From contig NZ_SMTK01000005.1 in the NCBI RefSeq assembly GCF_004357995.1, positions 356,335 through 420,334 on the forward strand: DNA of 64,000 nucleotides, given 5' to 3'. The stretch is from Arthrobacter crusticola (lineage in GTDB: Bacteria > Actinomycetota > Actinomycetes > Actinomycetales > Micrococcaceae). A program made the position numbers and the translations under genes. How positions within the stretch are numbered: the stretch's first letter is position 1; every line of letters begins with the position of its first letter. Shown piece after piece: positions 42,939 through 51,358 of the stretch. The notes beneath the pieces were generated by a model, which was not told where the DNA came from, ran no database searches, and saw only the letters and a list, made by a program, of their open reading frames with translations.

Positions 42939-43823
42939 TCAGGGCGCGCCGCCCCTGGCGATCAGTTCCTTGGCGAGCCTGCGGTAGGCGTCCGCCCCCG
43001 GGTGGTTGCCCGCGTAGGTGGTGATCGGTTCGGCGGCCACCGTGGCATCGGCGAACTTGATGGTGCGCTTGATCACCGTCTCGAAGACCTTCTCGCCGAA
43101 GGCCTCGACGAGCCGCGCGATGACCTCGCGGCTGTGGAGGGTCCGCGCGTCGTACATGGTTGCGAGCACGCCATCGACCTGCAGCCGCGGGTTGAGCCGG
43201 TCCTGGACCTTCTCGATGGTCTCAACGAGCAGTGCGACAGCGCGCAGGGCGAAGAACTCGCAGATCAGCGGAATGATGACGCCGTGGGCGGCGGTCAGCG
43301 CGTTGACAGTGAGCAGCCCGAGCGAGGGCTGGCAGTCGATCAGGATGACGTCGTAATCGTCGGAGACCTTGCGCAGGGCCCGGTCGAGGACCTGTTCGCG
43401 GGCGACTTCATTGACCAGCTGGACCTCGGCCGCGGAGAGGTCGATGTTCGCCGGCAGCAGGTCGACATTGTCGAAGGCGGTCGCGTGGATGGCGTCCCGG
43501 ATGTCGACCTTGCGGTCCATGAGGACGTTGTACACCGTGACGTCGAGTTCGTGCGGATTGGTGCCGAGCCCTGCGGACAGCGCGCCCTGCGGGTCGAAGT
43601 CGACGAGGAGCACACGCCGGCCGGCCTCGGCGAGCGCGGCACCGAGGTTGATGGTGGACGTCGTCTTGCCGACACCGCCCTTCTGGTTCACCATGGCGAT
43701 GATGCGGGCCGGGCCGTGGGAATCGAGGACCGCCGGCTCGGGAAATAAGGTCACCGGACGTCCGGTCGGCCCTAGTTCAGGGGTGGCGTTCTGCAGAGTT
43801 GTGGAACCCTGTTCGCTACTCAC
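42939..43823 (-). CDS. ParA-family ATPase of the scpAB operon (Rv1708-like)
   Basis: A Walker-type ATPase. I prefer the GTG at 43823 (294 residues, VSSEQGSTTL) because GGAG lies 6 nt upstream; a GTG four codons earlier is less well placed. The P-loop is VNQKGGVGKTTSTINLG near residues 45-60, with LLVDFDPQGALSAGLGTN and DVILIDCQPSLGLLTVNAL. In M. tuberculosis and most actinobacteria this ParA gene immediately precedes scpA-scpB and is close to xerD. It is distinct from the parAB segregation pair, which is not in this window. A role in SMC loading or positioning is inferred from the operon. Confidence 0.92.
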   Translation of the reverse strand: MSSEQGSTTLQNATPELGPTGRPVTLFPEPAVLDSHGPARIIAMVNQKGGVGKTTSTINLGAALAEAGRRVLLVDFDPQGALSAGLGTNPHELDVTVYNVLMDRKVDIRDAIHATAFDNVDLLPANIDLSAAEVQLVNEVAREQVLDRALRKVSDDYDVILIDCQPSLGLLTVNALTAAHGVIIPLICEFFALRAVALLVETIEKVQDRLNPRLQVDGVLATMYDARTLHSREVIARLVEAFGEKVFETVIKRTIKFADATVAAEPITTYAGNHPGADAYRRLAKELIARGGAP

Positions 43824-43992
43824 GTATTTCTCCACGCTTCCGTTTGTATCTCTACGTTTGCTTTTGAGCTAATCCTTTGGTCAACGTTACAACCGGCCGG
43901 CACGCCCCCGGTGCACGAGGACCCCGGCGGGGCGCGAGCCTTGAGGTTCAACCTGAGGTCGAAAGTTCTAGGTGCTGGACCTCCTCCCGGCA

Positions 43993-44029
43993 GCAGGCAG
44001 GCCCGCCCCGGAGGGACGGGCCTGCCTGC
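43993..44029 (-). terminator. Terminator of the dctA gene
   Basis: Inverted repeat with 13-bp perfect arms GCAGGCAGGCCCG (43993-44005) and CGGGCCTGCCTGC (44017-44029) plus further G:C pairing inside the loop. It lies 65 bp after the stop of the minus-strand dicarboxylate transporter gene. The rest of the 271 bp to parA (up to 43824) includes a TTGACC (-35-like) upstream of parA. Confidence 0.75.
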
Positions 44030-44094
44030 GGTGGGACAACGCCTGATCGGCCGGCGGTCGGCGCGCTGGTACGGCCCGGTGTTGCGTGCCGGCC

Positions 44095-45513
44095 CTACCG
44101 GCCGGTGTGGGCTGCCTGGGAGCCGGCGGCCGCCTGGGCGGTCACGGCTGCCACGCCGTCCTCGACATCGTCCCCCTCATCGAACGCGTGGGGGTTCGCG
44201 TTCATCGTCGCCTCGTCGAAGGGCAGCCGCTTCTCGAGCACCTCATCGACCCGGGCGCGGTTGATCTCCCTGGTCCAGGTCCCAATAAGCACTGTGGCCA
44301 CAGCATTGCCGGTGAAGTTCGTGAGGGCGCGCGCCTCCGACATGAAGCGGTCGATTCCGACGATGAGGCCGACGCCGTCGACCAGCTGGGGTGCGTGCGA
44401 CTGGAGCCCACCGGCGAGGGTCGCGAGGCCCGCGCCGGTGACGCCGGCGGCGCCCTTGGAGGCGATGATCATGAAGATCAGCAGGGAGATCTGCTCACCC
44501 AGGGCAAGGGGCATGCCGAGGGCCTCGGCGACGAAAAGTGACGCCATGGTGAGGTAGATCGCGGTGCCGTCGAGGTTGAAGGAGTAGCCGGTCGGCACGG
44601 TGACGCCGACGACGGGCCTGGACACGCCGAGGTGTTCCATCTTGGCGATCAGGCGGGGCAGGGCGGCCTCGGAGGACGAGGTCGAGAAGATCAGCAGGTA
44701 CTCGCGGCCGAGGTAGCGCATGAGCTTGAAGATGTTCACCCCGGTGGCCACCTTGAGCAGGCCGCCGAGGATGATGACGATGAACAGGATGCAGGTGATG
44801 TAGAAGGCGATCATCAGGGTGAACATGCTGACGATCGCCTGCACGCCGGTCTCGCCGACGACCGCCGCGATGGCGCCGAACGCCCCGATCGGAGCGAGCC
44901 ACATGATCATGATGAGGATACGGAACACCAGGGCCTGGATGTGGCCGATGCCCCGCAGCACCGGCTTGCCGGCGGCGCCCATCTTCTGCAGGGCGAAGCC
45001 CACGAGGAGCGCGACGAACAGGGTCTGCAGGATGCTTTCGCCGGTGAGGGAGGCAAGCAGCGTCGGGGGGATGATGCCCAGCAGGAAGCCAACGGTTCCG
45101 GAGTCTTCCTCCGCCGCCGGTGCGCCCTCATAGGAGGCGCCGGAGAGGTCGAGCCCGTCGCCCGGATCGATGAGGTTGCCCACAACCAGGCCGATGGCCA
45201 GGGCGAAGGTCGACATCAGCAGGAAGTACCCGAGCGCCAGGCCGCCCACCTTGCCGACAGTGGCTGCCTTGGCGATGGAGCCGATGCCCAGCACGATGGT
45301 GCAGAAAATGATCGGGGCGATCATCATCTTGATCAGCGCAATGAAGCCGGTGCCCAGGGGCTTCAGCTTCACCGCGAGCTCGGGGGCCGCGAGGCCGACG
45401 ATCGCGCCAAGGACCACCGCCGCGATGACCGCGATGTAGAGGAAATGCGTCTTATCGACCGGTTTGCGCGGCGCCGCTGATTCGCCGCTGGTACTGGATG
45501 TCGCCGTTGCCAT
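44095..45513 (-). CDS. DctA-type dicarboxylate/amino acid:cation symporter
   Basis: A DAACS-family transporter (succinate, fumarate, malate or glutamate/aspartate) with eight or more membrane helices. The ATG at 45513 (472 residues, MATATSSTSGESAAPRK) follows AGGAGC with suitable spacing; a longer reading frame from 45567 is not needed. Signatures include MIAPIIFCTIVLGIGSI, the serine-rich FSTSSSEAALP loop (re-entrant hairpin 1), VPTGYSFNLDGTAIYLTMASLF and the substrate-binding segment DRFMSEARALTNFTGNAVAT. The Pro-Thr-Gly-Tyr-Ser-Phe-Asn-Leu-Asp-Gly-Thr block and Arg after Asp in DRFMSEAR favour C4-dicarboxylates over glutamate. It is divergent from a CitA/DcuS-type sensor, so control by that system is likely. 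Confidence 0.9.
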   Translation of the reverse strand: MATATSSTSGESAAPRKPVDKTHFLYIAVIAAVVLGAIVGLAAPELAVKLKPLGTGFIALIKMMIAPIIFCTIVLGIGSIAKAATVGKVGGLALGYFLLMSTFALAIGLVVGNLIDPGDGLDLSGASYEGAPAAEEDSGTVGFLLGIIPPTLLASLTGESILQTLFVALLVGFALQKMGAAGKPVLRGIGHIQALVFRILIMIMWLAPIGAFGAIAAVVGETGVQAIVSMFTLMIAFYITCILFIVIILGGLLKVATGVNIFKLMRYLGREYLLIFSTSSSEAALPRLIAKMEHLGVSRPVVGVTVPTGYSFNLDGTAIYLTMASLFVAEALGMPLALGEQISLLIFMIIASKGAAGVTGAGLATLAGGLQSHAPQLVDGVGLIVGIDRFMSEARALTNFTGNAVATVLIGTWTREINRARVDEVLEKRLPFDEATMNANPHAFDEGDDVEDGVAAVTAQAAAGSQAAHTGR

Positions 45514-45628
45514 GATGTGCTCCTGGTTCGGTTCCGGCGCCCCGCCGCTGCCGTCCGCGGAGGCCATTCTCCAACGTCGGGTGGGCCAGGTGGCCGTCCA
45601 TGGAATCTGTCCACCCCAGCCTGAGCCA

Positions 45629-45645
45629 TGACGTGACAGACGTCA
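45629..45645. promoter_or_regulatory. Palindrome in the dctA/sensor-kinase divergent promoter region
   Basis: TGACGTGACAGACGTCA has 6-bp arms TGACGT and ACGTCA; a shifted reading gives GTGAC and GTCAC. It lies in the 205-bp region between the divergent dctA and sensor kinase starts, where a response-regulator binding site is expected. The call rests on symmetry and location only. Confidence 0.45.
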
Positions 45646-45718
45646 CTGTTGCGTTCATACTGGTCGCGGCCGTCGGCACTAGACTCGGACGGGTGCCTGG
45701 AAGGAGTCTGGTTCCGCA

Positions 45719-47368
45719 GTGAAGCGATGGAGTCTCGCCCGGCAGCTTTTCGTCGGCCAGCTTGTGTTTATCGCAATCCTGACGACGTGCCTGTCGTTCG
45801 TGCTCTACATGGATGCCGCTCGCGATGCCCACGACTCGGCGGCGGAGCGCATGCTGGCCGTGGCCTCGACCCTCGCCAACGACCCGGCAGTGCTCGACGG
45901 CGTCGGCCGGCCGGATCCCACCGCGGTCCTCCAGCCGTATGCCGTCTCGCTCATGGATGAGCTGCGCATCGACTTCATCACCATCATGGCGCCGGACCGC
46001 ACCCGGTTCACCCACCGGAACCCCGCACAGATCGGTCAGAGCTACATCGGGTCGGTGGACCAGGCGCTGGCGGGCCGCAGCCATACCGAAACCTCGACGG
46101 GAACGCTGGGCCCCTCCGTGCGGGCCATCGCCCCGGTCCAGGACCCCGGCGGCACGGTGGTGGCGATGGTCGCAGCGGGAGTCAGCGTCGACCGGGTGGC
46201 GATCGCCCGGAACGCCCAGCTTCCGCTGGTCGGGCTGATCGCGCTCGCCTCGCTCCTCTTCGGCTCCGGAGTGTCCTATCTGCTCAGCCGCCGGCTCCGG
46301 ACGGCGACTCTGGGGCTGGGCACCGACGAGCTCGCACGGATGTTCGTGTTTTACGACTCGGTGCTCCACTCGGTGCGTGAGGGGCTGCTGCTCACCGACC
46401 GCAGGGGCCGGCTCGTGCTCTACAACGACCAGGCCGCGCACCTGCTGCACCTTCCCGAACCCCGACCGCAGGCACCGGTGCCGGCGGCGCAGCTTGGGGT
46501 GCCCGGATCCCTGCGCGACCTGCTGGCCAGCGGCCGGCAGGCCATCGACGAGGTCCACGTCACCGACAACAGGGTGCTTGTGGTCAACCAGGAGCCTGCG
46601 GTGCCGCCCACCAGCAGGGACACTGCGGGAACCGCACCGCTGGGCACTGTCACCACACTGCGCGACCACACCGAGATCGAGTCCCTGACCGGTGAACTGC
46701 AGACAATGCGCACGCTGACCGACGCCCTGCGGGCCCAGACCCACGAGCACTCCAATCGGCTGCACACCATCGTGTCCCTCATCGAACTCGACCGGCAGGC
46801 GGAGGCCCTCGAGTTCGCCACCCGCGACCTCCAGCAGTCCCAGCAGCTCACCGATTCCGTCGTCGGGGCGGTCGACGAGCCGTTCATCGCCGCCCTCCTC
46901 GTCGGCAAGGCGGCGCAGGCCAATGAGCGCGGCGTGGAACTGAGCCTGAGTGTCGACGGGCCCGTGGACACTCAGGGCATTGACCCGGGAGACCTGATCA
47001 CGATCATCGGGAACCTGCTCGACAATGCGTTCGATGCAGCCGCGCCCTCCGAACGCCGCCGTGTCCGCCTCACCCTCAGCCACCCCGGAGCGGGCCGCGC
47101 CGGCGTCGGGATCGTCGTCCAGGACAGCGGCCCGGGCCTGACCGACGCCGAGCGCTCCCGCATCTTCGATCTGGGCTTCAGCACCAAGGACCCGGCAGCC
47201 CGAAGCCGCGGCATCGGCCTGGCCCTGGTACGCCAGGCCGTGCTGCGCCTCGGCGGAACCCTTGAGGTGGACAACGACGTGGCCAACGACGGCGGGGCCC
47301 GGTTCTCGGTCTTCCTCCCGGCCGTCCCGCCCTGGGACTCCGCTTCCGCTGACCAGGCCGGCACCTGA
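45719..47368 (+). CDS. CitA/DcuS-family sensor histidine kinase
   Basis: A membrane sensor of C4-dicarboxylate or citrate-type ligands. GTG start at 45719. The 549-residue protein has TM1 (about 12-32), an extracellular PDC/PAS sensor domain (33-167; HRNPAQIGQSYIGSVDQALAGR is typical of CitA/DcuS), TM2 (168-190), a cytoplasmic PAS domain, and a kinase core with the H-box THEHSNRLHTI (His342), N-box NLLDNAFDAA, DSGPG and RGIGLALV. The response regulator start overlaps its stop by one base. It is divergent from a DctA transporter and adjacent to prpDBC, so the ligand could be succinate, fumarate, citrate or 2-methylcitrate. Confidence 0.9.
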   Translation: MKRWSLARQLFVGQLVFIAILTTCLSFVLYMDAARDAHDSAAERMLAVASTLANDPAVLDGVGRPDPTAVLQPYAVSLMDELRIDFITIMAPDRTRFTHRNPAQIGQSYIGSVDQALAGRSHTETSTGTLGPSVRAIAPVQDPGGTVVAMVAAGVSVDRVAIARNAQLPLVGLIALASLLFGSGVSYLLSRRLRTATLGLGTDELARMFVFYDSVLHSVREGLLLTDRRGRLVLYNDQAAHLLHLPEPRPQAPVPAAQLGVPGSLRDLLASGRQAIDEVHVTDNRVLVVNQEPAVPPTSRDTAGTAPLGTVTTLRDHTEIESLTGELQTMRTLTDALRAQTHEHSNRLHTIVSLIELDRQAEALEFATRDLQQSQQLTDSVVGAVDEPFIAALLVGKAAQANERGVELSLSVDGPVDTQGIDPGDLITIIGNLLDNAFDAAAPSERRRVRLTLSHPGAGRAGVGIVVQDSGPGLTDAERSRIFDLGFSTKDPAARSRGIGLALVRQAVLRLGGTLEVDNDVANDGGARFSVFLPAVPPWDSASADQAGT

Positions 47369-48084
47369 TGGAACCGATCCGCGTCCTCGTGGTGGAGGAT
47401 GACCCCATTGCCGCCGACGCCCACGCCGAATATGTCCGGCGCCTCGACGGCTTCGACCTGGCCGGCGTGGCCCGTTCGGGCGCCGAAGCCATGGCGCTGC
47501 TCTCCACCGCCTCGGCCGGAGGCACCGGGGCCCAGGAGAGCCCGCCGGGCATCGACCTGATCCTTCTCGACATGAACCTGCCCGATGCCCATGGGCTTGA
47601 CCTCCTCCGCCGCGTGCGCGGGCTGGGCCTGCCCACCGACGTCATCGCGATCACCGCGGTGCGGGAGCTGCACGTGGTCCGCTCGGCCATCTCGGCGGGG
47701 ATCGTCCAATACCTCATCAAACCGTTCACCTACTCGGCGTTCCACGACAAGCTCGGGGCCTACCGCGAGTTCCGCCTCAACCTCACCGGCCAGGCAGCCT
47801 CCACCACCCAGTCGGAGGTCGACCAGGCCTTCGCTTCCCTGCGCCCGGCGGCCCCGGCCAGCCTGCCCAAGGGCCTCTCGGAGGACACCCTGCGGGCCAT
47901 TATCGGGCAGCTGAAAACGCTCGAGGAACCGGTCTCCGCCGCCGAGGTGGCATCCACCCTTGATCTATCCAGGGTGACGGCCCGCCGGTACCTGGAGTAC
48001 CTCGCCGACGGTCAGTCCGTCCGGCGCAGCTCCCGGTACGGCACCCGGGGGCGGCCCGAATTCGAATACCGGTGGGCCCGATAA
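47368..48084 (+). CDS. CitB/DcuR-family response regulator
   Basis: The partner of the upstream sensor; the stop of the sensor gene and this ATG share a base (TGATG). The 238-residue protein has a receiver domain with acidic pair VEDDP (Asp11, Asp12), phospho-acceptor Asp68 in LLDMNLPD, Thr96 in AITAVRE and Lys118 in IKPF, then a helix-turn-helix (SAAEVASTLDLSRVTARRYLEYL) typical of DcuR/CitB. It probably activates dctA in the divergent direction. The next gene is a GntR regulator 128 bp downstream. Confidence 0.92.
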   Translation: MEPIRVLVVEDDPIAADAHAEYVRRLDGFDLAGVARSGAEAMALLSTASAGGTGAQESPPGIDLILLDMNLPDAHGLDLLRRVRGLGLPTDVIAITAVRELHVVRSAISAGIVQYLIKPFTYSAFHDKLGAYREFRLNLTGQAASTTQSEVDQAFASLRPAAPASLPKGLSEDTLRAIIGQLKTLEEPVSAAEVASTLDLSRVTARRYLEYLADGQSVRRSSRYGTRGRPEFEYRWAR

Positions 48085-48093
48085 GCGGACTTC

Positions 48094-48164
48094 TGTATAC
48101 AAAGCAGCCTGAATGGCTGGGGCTGCGCCTGTGTTCTTGCGGATCACCTCCTCGGCTGTATACA
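48094..48164 (+). promoter_or_regulatory. Paired TGTATACA operators and promoter of the gntR-prpDBC operon
   Basis: The perfect 8-bp palindrome TGTATACA occurs at 48094-48101 and 48157-48164, 63 bp apart (about six helical turns). Both copies are preceded by C. TTGCGG (48137-48142), 16 bp, TATACA (48159-48164) form a plausible promoter whose -10 lies inside the downstream copy, so binding there would block RNA polymerase. GntR-family repressors often use sites with an inner TATAC symmetry. The adjacent gene encodes such a protein, so autorepression by a DNA loop is a reasonable inference. Confidence 0.7.
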
Positions 48165-48212
48165 TTGGCCGGAGGGCTGCGACCAGCACCCAAGCCTTAT
48201 GGGAGGACTCCG

Positions 48213-48863
48213 ATGCGCGCAAGTGACAGGGCATACGGGTCGCTGCGCGCGGACATCCTCGAGTGGCGCCTTCCCCCGGGTACCCTGCTGGCCGAGGTTG
48301 AACAGGCCCGCCGGCTGGGCATCTCACGCACTCCGCTCCGTGAGGCCCTCTCTCGGCTCGTAGCCGAAGGGCTGGCGGCCGCACATACCGGGCGGGGCGT
48401 GGTCGTCACCGGGGTGTCCCTGGCCGGTGTTGCCGACCTCTTCGAGGTCCGCCTGCCCCTCGAATGTGCAGCGGCCCGCCTCGCCGCGGCCCGGCGCGAC
48501 CCTGCGGCGTTCGATGCCCTGGCCGAACGCTTCGAGGCCGCGGGCGCCCTGATCTCCTCCGGCGGTTCGGACCAGCACGCTTACTACGCCCTGGTCGCCG
48601 AGCTCGACGCCGCCATCGATGAAGCCGCCGCCAACCCGTACCTGGTGCAGGCCCAGCGCCAGCTCCGAACCCACCTCGTGCGCGCCCGCCGCCTGGCCCG
48701 CGACAACCCGGACCGGCTGCTCGCCTCAGCCGGCGAACACCGCCAGATCGCCCAGGCGGTCGCCCGGGGGAACCCCGAGCTCGCCGCGGCCGCCGTGACC
48801 ATCCACCTTTCCAACAGCCTTCACCACCTCCAGGCCTCGGTCCCCGGACCGCTCGACGCCTGA
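48213..48863 (+). CDS. GntR-family (FadR/FCD subfamily) repressor
   Basis: ATG 48213 with GGGAGG 6 nt upstream gives 216 residues. The winged helix (about 1-65) has AYGSLRADILEWRLPPGTLLAEVEQARRLGISRTPLREALSRL, and the C-terminal helical FCD domain (LFEVRLPLECAAARLAAARRD through GEHRQIAQAVARGN and HLSNSLHHL) is a small-molecule-binding domain that in this subfamily usually binds organic acids. It is the first gene of a run gntR-prpD-prpB-prpC, 18 bp before prpD, so it is likely the local regulator. The effector may be 2-methylcitrate or propionyl-CoA; that is inference. Its own promoter has two operators. Confidence 0.88.
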   Translation: MRASDRAYGSLRADILEWRLPPGTLLAEVEQARRLGISRTPLREALSRLVAEGLAAAHTGRGVVVTGVSLAGVADLFEVRLPLECAAARLAAARRDPAAFDALAERFEAAGALISSGGSDQHAYYALVAELDAAIDEAAANPYLVQAQRQLRTHLVRARRLARDNPDRLLASAGEHRQIAQAVARGNPELAAAAVTIHLSNSLHHLQASVPGPLDA

Positions 48864-48881
48864 ACCCCGAAAGGAAGCACC

Positions 48882-50399
48882 ATGGAGCTCCACCCCGTTC
48901 GAGTCCACCGCAGCGAGGAAAACCTGCCCCGGAAGGACCAGCTCGCCTACCGGATCGCGCAGGTAGCGGCCGATCCGGTCGCCGTCACTCCTGAGGCCGC
49001 CGACATGGTGATCAACCGGATCATCGACAACGCCTCGGTGGCACTTGCCGCCCTCACGCGGGCACCGGTGAGCGCTGCCCGTGCGCAGGCGGCGAGCCAC
49101 AGCGCCCCCGCCTCGGGCCGCGGGGCCTCGGTGTTCGGGGTCGATTCCCTCACCTCCCCCGAATGGGCCGCCTGGGCCAACGGGGTGGCGGTGCGTGAGC
49201 TCGACTACCACGACACGTTCCTTGCCGCCGACTACTCCCACCCCGGCGACAACATCCCTCCCCTGCTGGCCGCGGCCCAGCACACCGGCGCCTCCGGGGA
49301 GGCGCTCCTGCGCGGCATCGTGACCGGCTACGAGATCCAGGTCGACCTCGTGAAGGCCATCAGCCTGCACCGGCACAAGATCGACCACGTGGCCCACCTT
49401 GGCCCCTCGGCCGCCGCGGGGCTCGGCACCCTGCTCGGCCTCGACCCGAACACCATCTTCCACGCCGTCGGGCAGGCCCTTCACACCACCACCGCCACCC
49501 GGCAGTCCCGCAAGGGCGAGATCTCAACCTGGAAGGCCTACGCGCCGGCCTTCGCCGGGAAGATGGCCATCGAAGCCGTGGACCGGGCCATGCGCGGCCA
49601 GACCTCACCCACCCCCATCTACGAAGGTGAGGACGGCGTGATCGCGTGGCTCCTCGACGGGCCCGAGGCCCGCTACGAGGTGCCCCTGCCCGCCCCGGGC
49701 GAGCCGAAGCGGGCCATCCTCGACACCTACACGAAGGAACATTCGGCCGAATACCAGGCGCAGGCCTGGATCGACCTCGCACGGCGCCTCCACGCGGCCC
49801 ACCCGGAACTTCGGGACCCCGCGAACGTGCGTGGAATTGTGCTCTCCACCTCCCACCACACCCACTACGTCATCGGCTCGGGGGCCAACGACCCGCAGAA
49901 GTACGACCCCTCGGCCTCCCGGGAGACGCTCGATCACTCCATCCCGTACATCTTCGCCGTGGCCCTTCAGGACGGCGCCTGGCACCATGAGCGCTCCTAC
50001 GCCCCGGAGCGCGCCAACCGCCCCGACACCGTGGAGCTGTGGCGGAAGGTGGAGACGACCGAAGACCCCGAGTGGACCCGCCGCTACCACTCCCTCGACA
50101 TCACGGAGAAGGCCTTCGGCGGACGCGTCGACATCACCCTGGCCGACGGGCGGGTGATCACCGACGAGATCGCCGTCGCCGACGCCCACCCGCTCGGGGC
50201 CCGCCCGTTCGGCCGGGACCAGTACGTCGAGAAGTTCCGCACCCTGGCGGCCGGAGTCGCCGAGGACTCCGAGGTCGAGCGGTTCCTGGACGTCGTCGGG
50301 CGCCTGCCCGAGCTTCCCGCCGGCTCCCTTCACTCACTGAACCTTCGGGCCCGCCCCTGCCTGATCGACACCGCCGCAGCCCGCGGCGGCCTGTTCTAG
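48882..50399 (+). CDS. prpD: 2-Methylcitrate dehydratase PrpD
   Basis: PrpD dehydrates 2-methylcitrate to 2-methyl-cis-aconitate in the methylcitrate cycle for propionyl-CoA. The 505-residue MmgE/PrpD protein starts [14 protein letters not shown] after AAGGAAG. The conserved [18 protein letters not shown] motif, [22 protein letters not shown] and [24 protein letters not shown] are all present, which identifies PrpD proper rather than other MmgE proteins. The order prpD-prpB-prpC is typical of actinobacteria. Confidence 0.95.
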   Translation: MELHPVRVHRSEENLPRKDQLAYRIAQVAADPVAVTPEAADMVINRIIDNASVALAALTRAPVSAARAQAASHSAPASGRGASVFGVDSLTSPEWAAWANGVAVRELDYHDTFLAADYSHPGDNIPPLLAAAQHTGASGEALLRGIVTGYEIQVDLVKAISLHRHKIDHVAHLGPSAAAGLGTLLGLDPNTIFHAVGQALHTTTATRQSRKGEISTWKAYAPAFAGKMAIEAVDRAMRGQTSPTPIYEGEDGVIAWLLDGPEARYEVPLPAPGEPKRAILDTYTKEHSAEYQAQAWIDLARRLHAAHPELRDPANVRGIVLSTSHHTHYVIGSGANDPQKYDPSASRETLDHSIPYIFAVALQDGAWHHERSYAPERANRPDTVELWRKVETTEDPEWTRRYHSLDITEKAFGGRVDITLADGRVITDEIAVADAHPLGARPFGRDQYVEKFRTLAAGVAEDSEVERFLDVVGRLPELPAGSLHSLNLRARPCLIDTAAARGGLF

Positions 50400-50409
50400 G
50401 AAGGACGCC

Positions 50410-51315
50410 ATGCTGTATTCAGCCACCACCTCCGAGTCGAAGCGGGCCGCGCTGCGTGCGGGGCTCGCCTCCGGCACCCTGCAGCAGTTCCCCGGTGCCT
50501 TCAACCCGCTCTCGGCCCGCCTGATCGAGGACAAAGGATTCGACGGCGTCTATATCTCCGGGGCGGTGCTCGCCGCCGACCTTGGCCTGCCCGATATCGG
50601 CCTCACCACCCTCACCGAGGTGGCCCAGCGGGCCGGGCAGATCGCCCGGATGACCGACCTCCCCTCGATCGTCGACGCCGACACCGGCTTCGGGGAGCCG
50701 ATGAATGTCGCACGCACGGTGCAGGAACTCGAGAACGCCGGCCTGGCCGGCTGCCACATCGAAGACCAGTTCAACCCGAAGCGGTGCGGGCACCTCGACG
50801 GAAAGCAGGTCGTGGATCTCGACACCGCCGCGAAGCGGATCCGTGCGGCGGTCGACGCGCGCCGCGACCCGAACTTCCTGATCATGGCCCGCACCGACAT
50901 CCGCGGCACCGACTCGCTGCGCGCCGCCCAGGACCGTGCGCGGGCGCTCGTCGACGCCGGCGCCGACGCGATCTTCCCGGAGGCCATGCGCGACCTCGAG
51001 GAGTTTCGGGCCATCCGGGCGGCCGTGGACGTGCCGATCCTGGCCAACATGACCGAGTTCGGCAAGAGCGAGCTGTTCACCACCGGCCAGCTCCACGACG
51101 CCGGGGTCAATATTGTTATCTATCCGGTCACCTTGCTGCGCAGTGCCATGGGTGCCGCGGAGCGTACGCTGGACTCCATCCAGGCCAACGGCACCCAGCA
51201 GCAGGCGGTCCCGGAGATGCAGACCCGGGCCCGCCTGTACGAGCTGGTGGACTACGAGGGCTACAACAGGTTTGATACGTCAGTCTTCAATTTCCAGGTT
51301 CCCGACGGGCGCTAG
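50410..51315 (+). CDS. prpB: Methylisocitrate lyase PrpB
   Basis: PrpB cleaves 2-methylisocitrate to pyruvate and succinate. The 301-residue protein begins MLYSATTSESKRAAL after GGAAGGACGCC. The isocitrate lyase/PEP-mutase signature KRCGHLDGK (catalytic Cys) is at about residues 121-129 and a substrate metal site appears in DADTGFGEPMN. ARTDIRGTDSLRAAQDRARA matches the family. The 10-bp gap to prpD supports co-transcription. Confidence 0.96.
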   Translation: MLYSATTSESKRAALRAGLASGTLQQFPGAFNPLSARLIEDKGFDGVYISGAVLAADLGLPDIGLTTLTEVAQRAGQIARMTDLPSIVDADTGFGEPMNVARTVQELENAGLAGCHIEDQFNPKRCGHLDGKQVVDLDTAAKRIRAAVDARRDPNFLIMARTDIRGTDSLRAAQDRARALVDAGADAIFPEAMRDLEEFRAIRAAVDVPILANMTEFGKSELFTTGQLHDAGVNIVIYPVTLLRSAMGAAERTLDSIQANGTQQQAVPEMQTRARLYELVDYEGYNRFDTSVFNFQVPDGR

Positions 51316-51358
51316 CGGACCTTCCGCCGGCACCGTGTTTCCACCGAAGGAGTTCGAT

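Noticed and set aside
45452..47083. Minus-strand frame of 543 codons over the sensor kinase
   Set aside because: The opposite strand holds all histidine kinase boxes in order; the antisense product is His/Gly/Asp-rich without domains.
51113..51358. N-terminal extension of prpC reaching into prpB
   Set aside because: The 82 extra codons overlap prpB in another frame and lack citrate synthase similarity; the TTG at 51359 has the ribosome binding site.
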